From assembly GCA_028023455.1 (NCBI GenBank), contig JAQFVV010006700.1, forward strand, positions 124,001-188,000: a stretch of DNA of 64,000 nt, read 5' to 3'. Source of the stretch: Epiperipatus broadwayi. Its lineage: Eukaryota; Onychophora; Udeonychophora; Euonychophora; Peripatidae. Each line of letters opens with the position of its first letter. Position 1 is the stretch's first letter. A model generated the notes under the pieces. It did no database searches. It saw only the letters and a program-made list of their open reading frames with translations, and was not told the origin of the DNA. The position numbers and the translations under genes are program-made. This document shows positions 63,106 to 64,000 of this stretch, one piece after another.

Positions 63106-63635
63106 ATGAACAATTTGTTTAATTTAACGGATAATAGTGTTTGGGATGAATATAGCAACATAAGCAACGCTTCTTTGAATTTTTCTTCTCACGATTTCCT
63201 GGTCTGTCCTAGGGGTCCACCAAACCATGTGTTCTTCCAACTAGCTAATATATTTCTATTTTTTTCATACATATCACCTAATGGAATATGGGGGATTTTA
63301 TGGCTAAGAAGCGTTTTATGCTTAGGGAGTATATTTTTCATGTTATGGGGTTATTTCGTGATTTGCGCTATTGATATTTTTTTGTGGAATACTGTATTCG
63401 CAATTATAAATTTTATTCACGTTTTAGTTTTATTTTATTCATTAAGGCCGGTAAAATTCCATACTGATCTTGAACGCGCGTATAAAGAACTGTTTAAACC
63501 GTTACATGTTTCCAGAGCACAGTTCAAAGAATTGCTTGAATATGGAAAAGGAACATTCGTCTCTCAAATCAATGAATTTTATGCAGTGGAAGGCGAGACA
63601 CGAGTGGAATATCTGTCACTAGTGCTTTCTGGGCA
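63106..63635 (+). CDS. Popdc: Popeye domain-containing protein (POPDC/BVES family), first coding exon, partial
   Basis: Popeye proteins are three-pass plasma-membrane proteins whose cytosolic Popeye domain binds cAMP; in animals they act mainly in muscle and heart, in excitability and membrane trafficking. This exon codes 176 residues plus two bases. Residues 1-40 are extracellular with four N-glycosylation sequons (N6, N18, N21, N25) and a CPRGPPNH segment. Hydrophobic segments lie at about 42-57, 67-87 and 91-113. Then follows the start of the Popeye domain, RPVKFHTDLERAYKELFKPL at 114-133, with YAVEGETRVEYLSLVLSG near the end. The cAMP-contacting phosphate-binding part would lie in the next exon, outside the window. 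The start is set by an in-frame TAA three codons upstream and by family length. The gene is intact as far as seen. Confidence 0.9.
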
Positions 63636-63641
63636 GTAAGT
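63636..63641 (+). other. Splice donor GTAAGT of the Popeye exon
   Basis: GGGCA|GTAAGT breaks the last codon after two bases (phase 2). The apparent TAA stop at 63,637-63,639 lies inside this donor, so the protein does not end here; the Popeye domain is cut in its middle, as expected for an internal exon boundary. Confidence 0.85.
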
Positions 63642-64000
63642 TTAACGTTAATACAACTTTATACTTATACTATTATATCAAGCCTTTTAATTAAGTTTAT
63701 TTTAATGATGATGCTTATTATGATTTTTAAATAAACAAAAATAGAATAATAAATAGATTAGTTACTTCGCGTAGTTAATTAGTAAATAAATTCAGGTGTT
63801 ACTTTCTAGCTATTTTCAATCCGTTTTTTAGGATATTAGACTATTATATTTATGTATAAAAAGAATAGGGAGGTATTGATTATGCCGTTCCTCATATCTA
63901 TATATCTTACATTTAAACTCGTGTCTGTGATTTAAAATCATGACTATAGTATTCACCTAATAATTAGGTGCGTATAATTAATTAGTAATTAAAAAAAAAA
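63642..64000 (+). other. Start of the Popeye intron
   Basis: AT-rich sequence with no exon, repeat or acceptor recognised before the window ends. Confidence 0.6.

Noticed and set aside
63106-63639. Popeye frame as a complete 177-residue protein ending at TAA 63,637
   Set aside because: The stop lies inside a consensus splice donor and would cut the Popeye domain in half; family members are much longer.

Overview
The window is a very AT-rich stretch of eukaryotic nuclear DNA. It suggests an invertebrate metazoan, and an arthropod is my best guess. The grounds are RTE-type non-LTR retrotransposons, large A+T-rich introns and intergenic DNA, TATA/Inr-like promoter signals, and one clear animal gene at the far right, the first coding exon of a Popeye-domain (POPDC/BVES-type) membrane protein. 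The species cannot be named from this sequence.

Layout. From 1 to about 34.3 kb is one head-to-tail satellite array (family A): a monomer of about 168 bp, all on the same strand, roughly 180 copies, with nested higher-order repeats. An exactly repeated 1,152-bp unit at 27.46-29.77 kb is the youngest. The array is broken by an RTE-type LINE (4.03-7.04 kb, minus strand, catalytic residues lost), a second partial copy of the same insertion (1-127) and a different LINE 3' fragment (21.1-21.9 kb). From 34.3 to 39.6 kb the monomers change abruptly to a diverged family B, and from 39.6 to 42.06 kb to a still more diverged family C, so the array grows older toward its right edge. A 0.9-kb insert at 40.2-41.15 kb inside family C, and a piece at 42.1 kb, carry remnants of unidentified reading frames.

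From 42 to 64 kb the DNA is mostly single copy. It holds a decayed Lys/Asn-rich reading frame (43.0-44.1 kb), three short tandem-repeat loci, and a promoter-like CRE+TATA cluster near 46.5 kb. It also holds a 6.8-kb transposable element (51,584-58,371) with inverted arms of about 1.8 kb and an 8-bp target duplication. That element contains a 2.1-kb insertion bearing a CCAAT-CRE-TATA promoter-like region with a possible first exon. A second, strongly decayed RTE endonuclease remnant lies at 61.8-62.2 kb. The Popeye gene begins at 63,106 and runs out of the window through a good splice donor.

How the parts relate. The picture is the edge of a satellite block, possibly pericentromeric (inference), grading into transposon-rich DNA and then a conserved muscle/membrane gene. 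Almost all long open frames in the window are translations of satellite or minisatellite DNA. The only intact gene piece I am sure of is the Popeye exon. The most notable observations are the age-layered satellite families with a preferentially conserved half-monomer, a LINE copied together with the array by higher-order duplication, and the long-armed inverted-repeat element.
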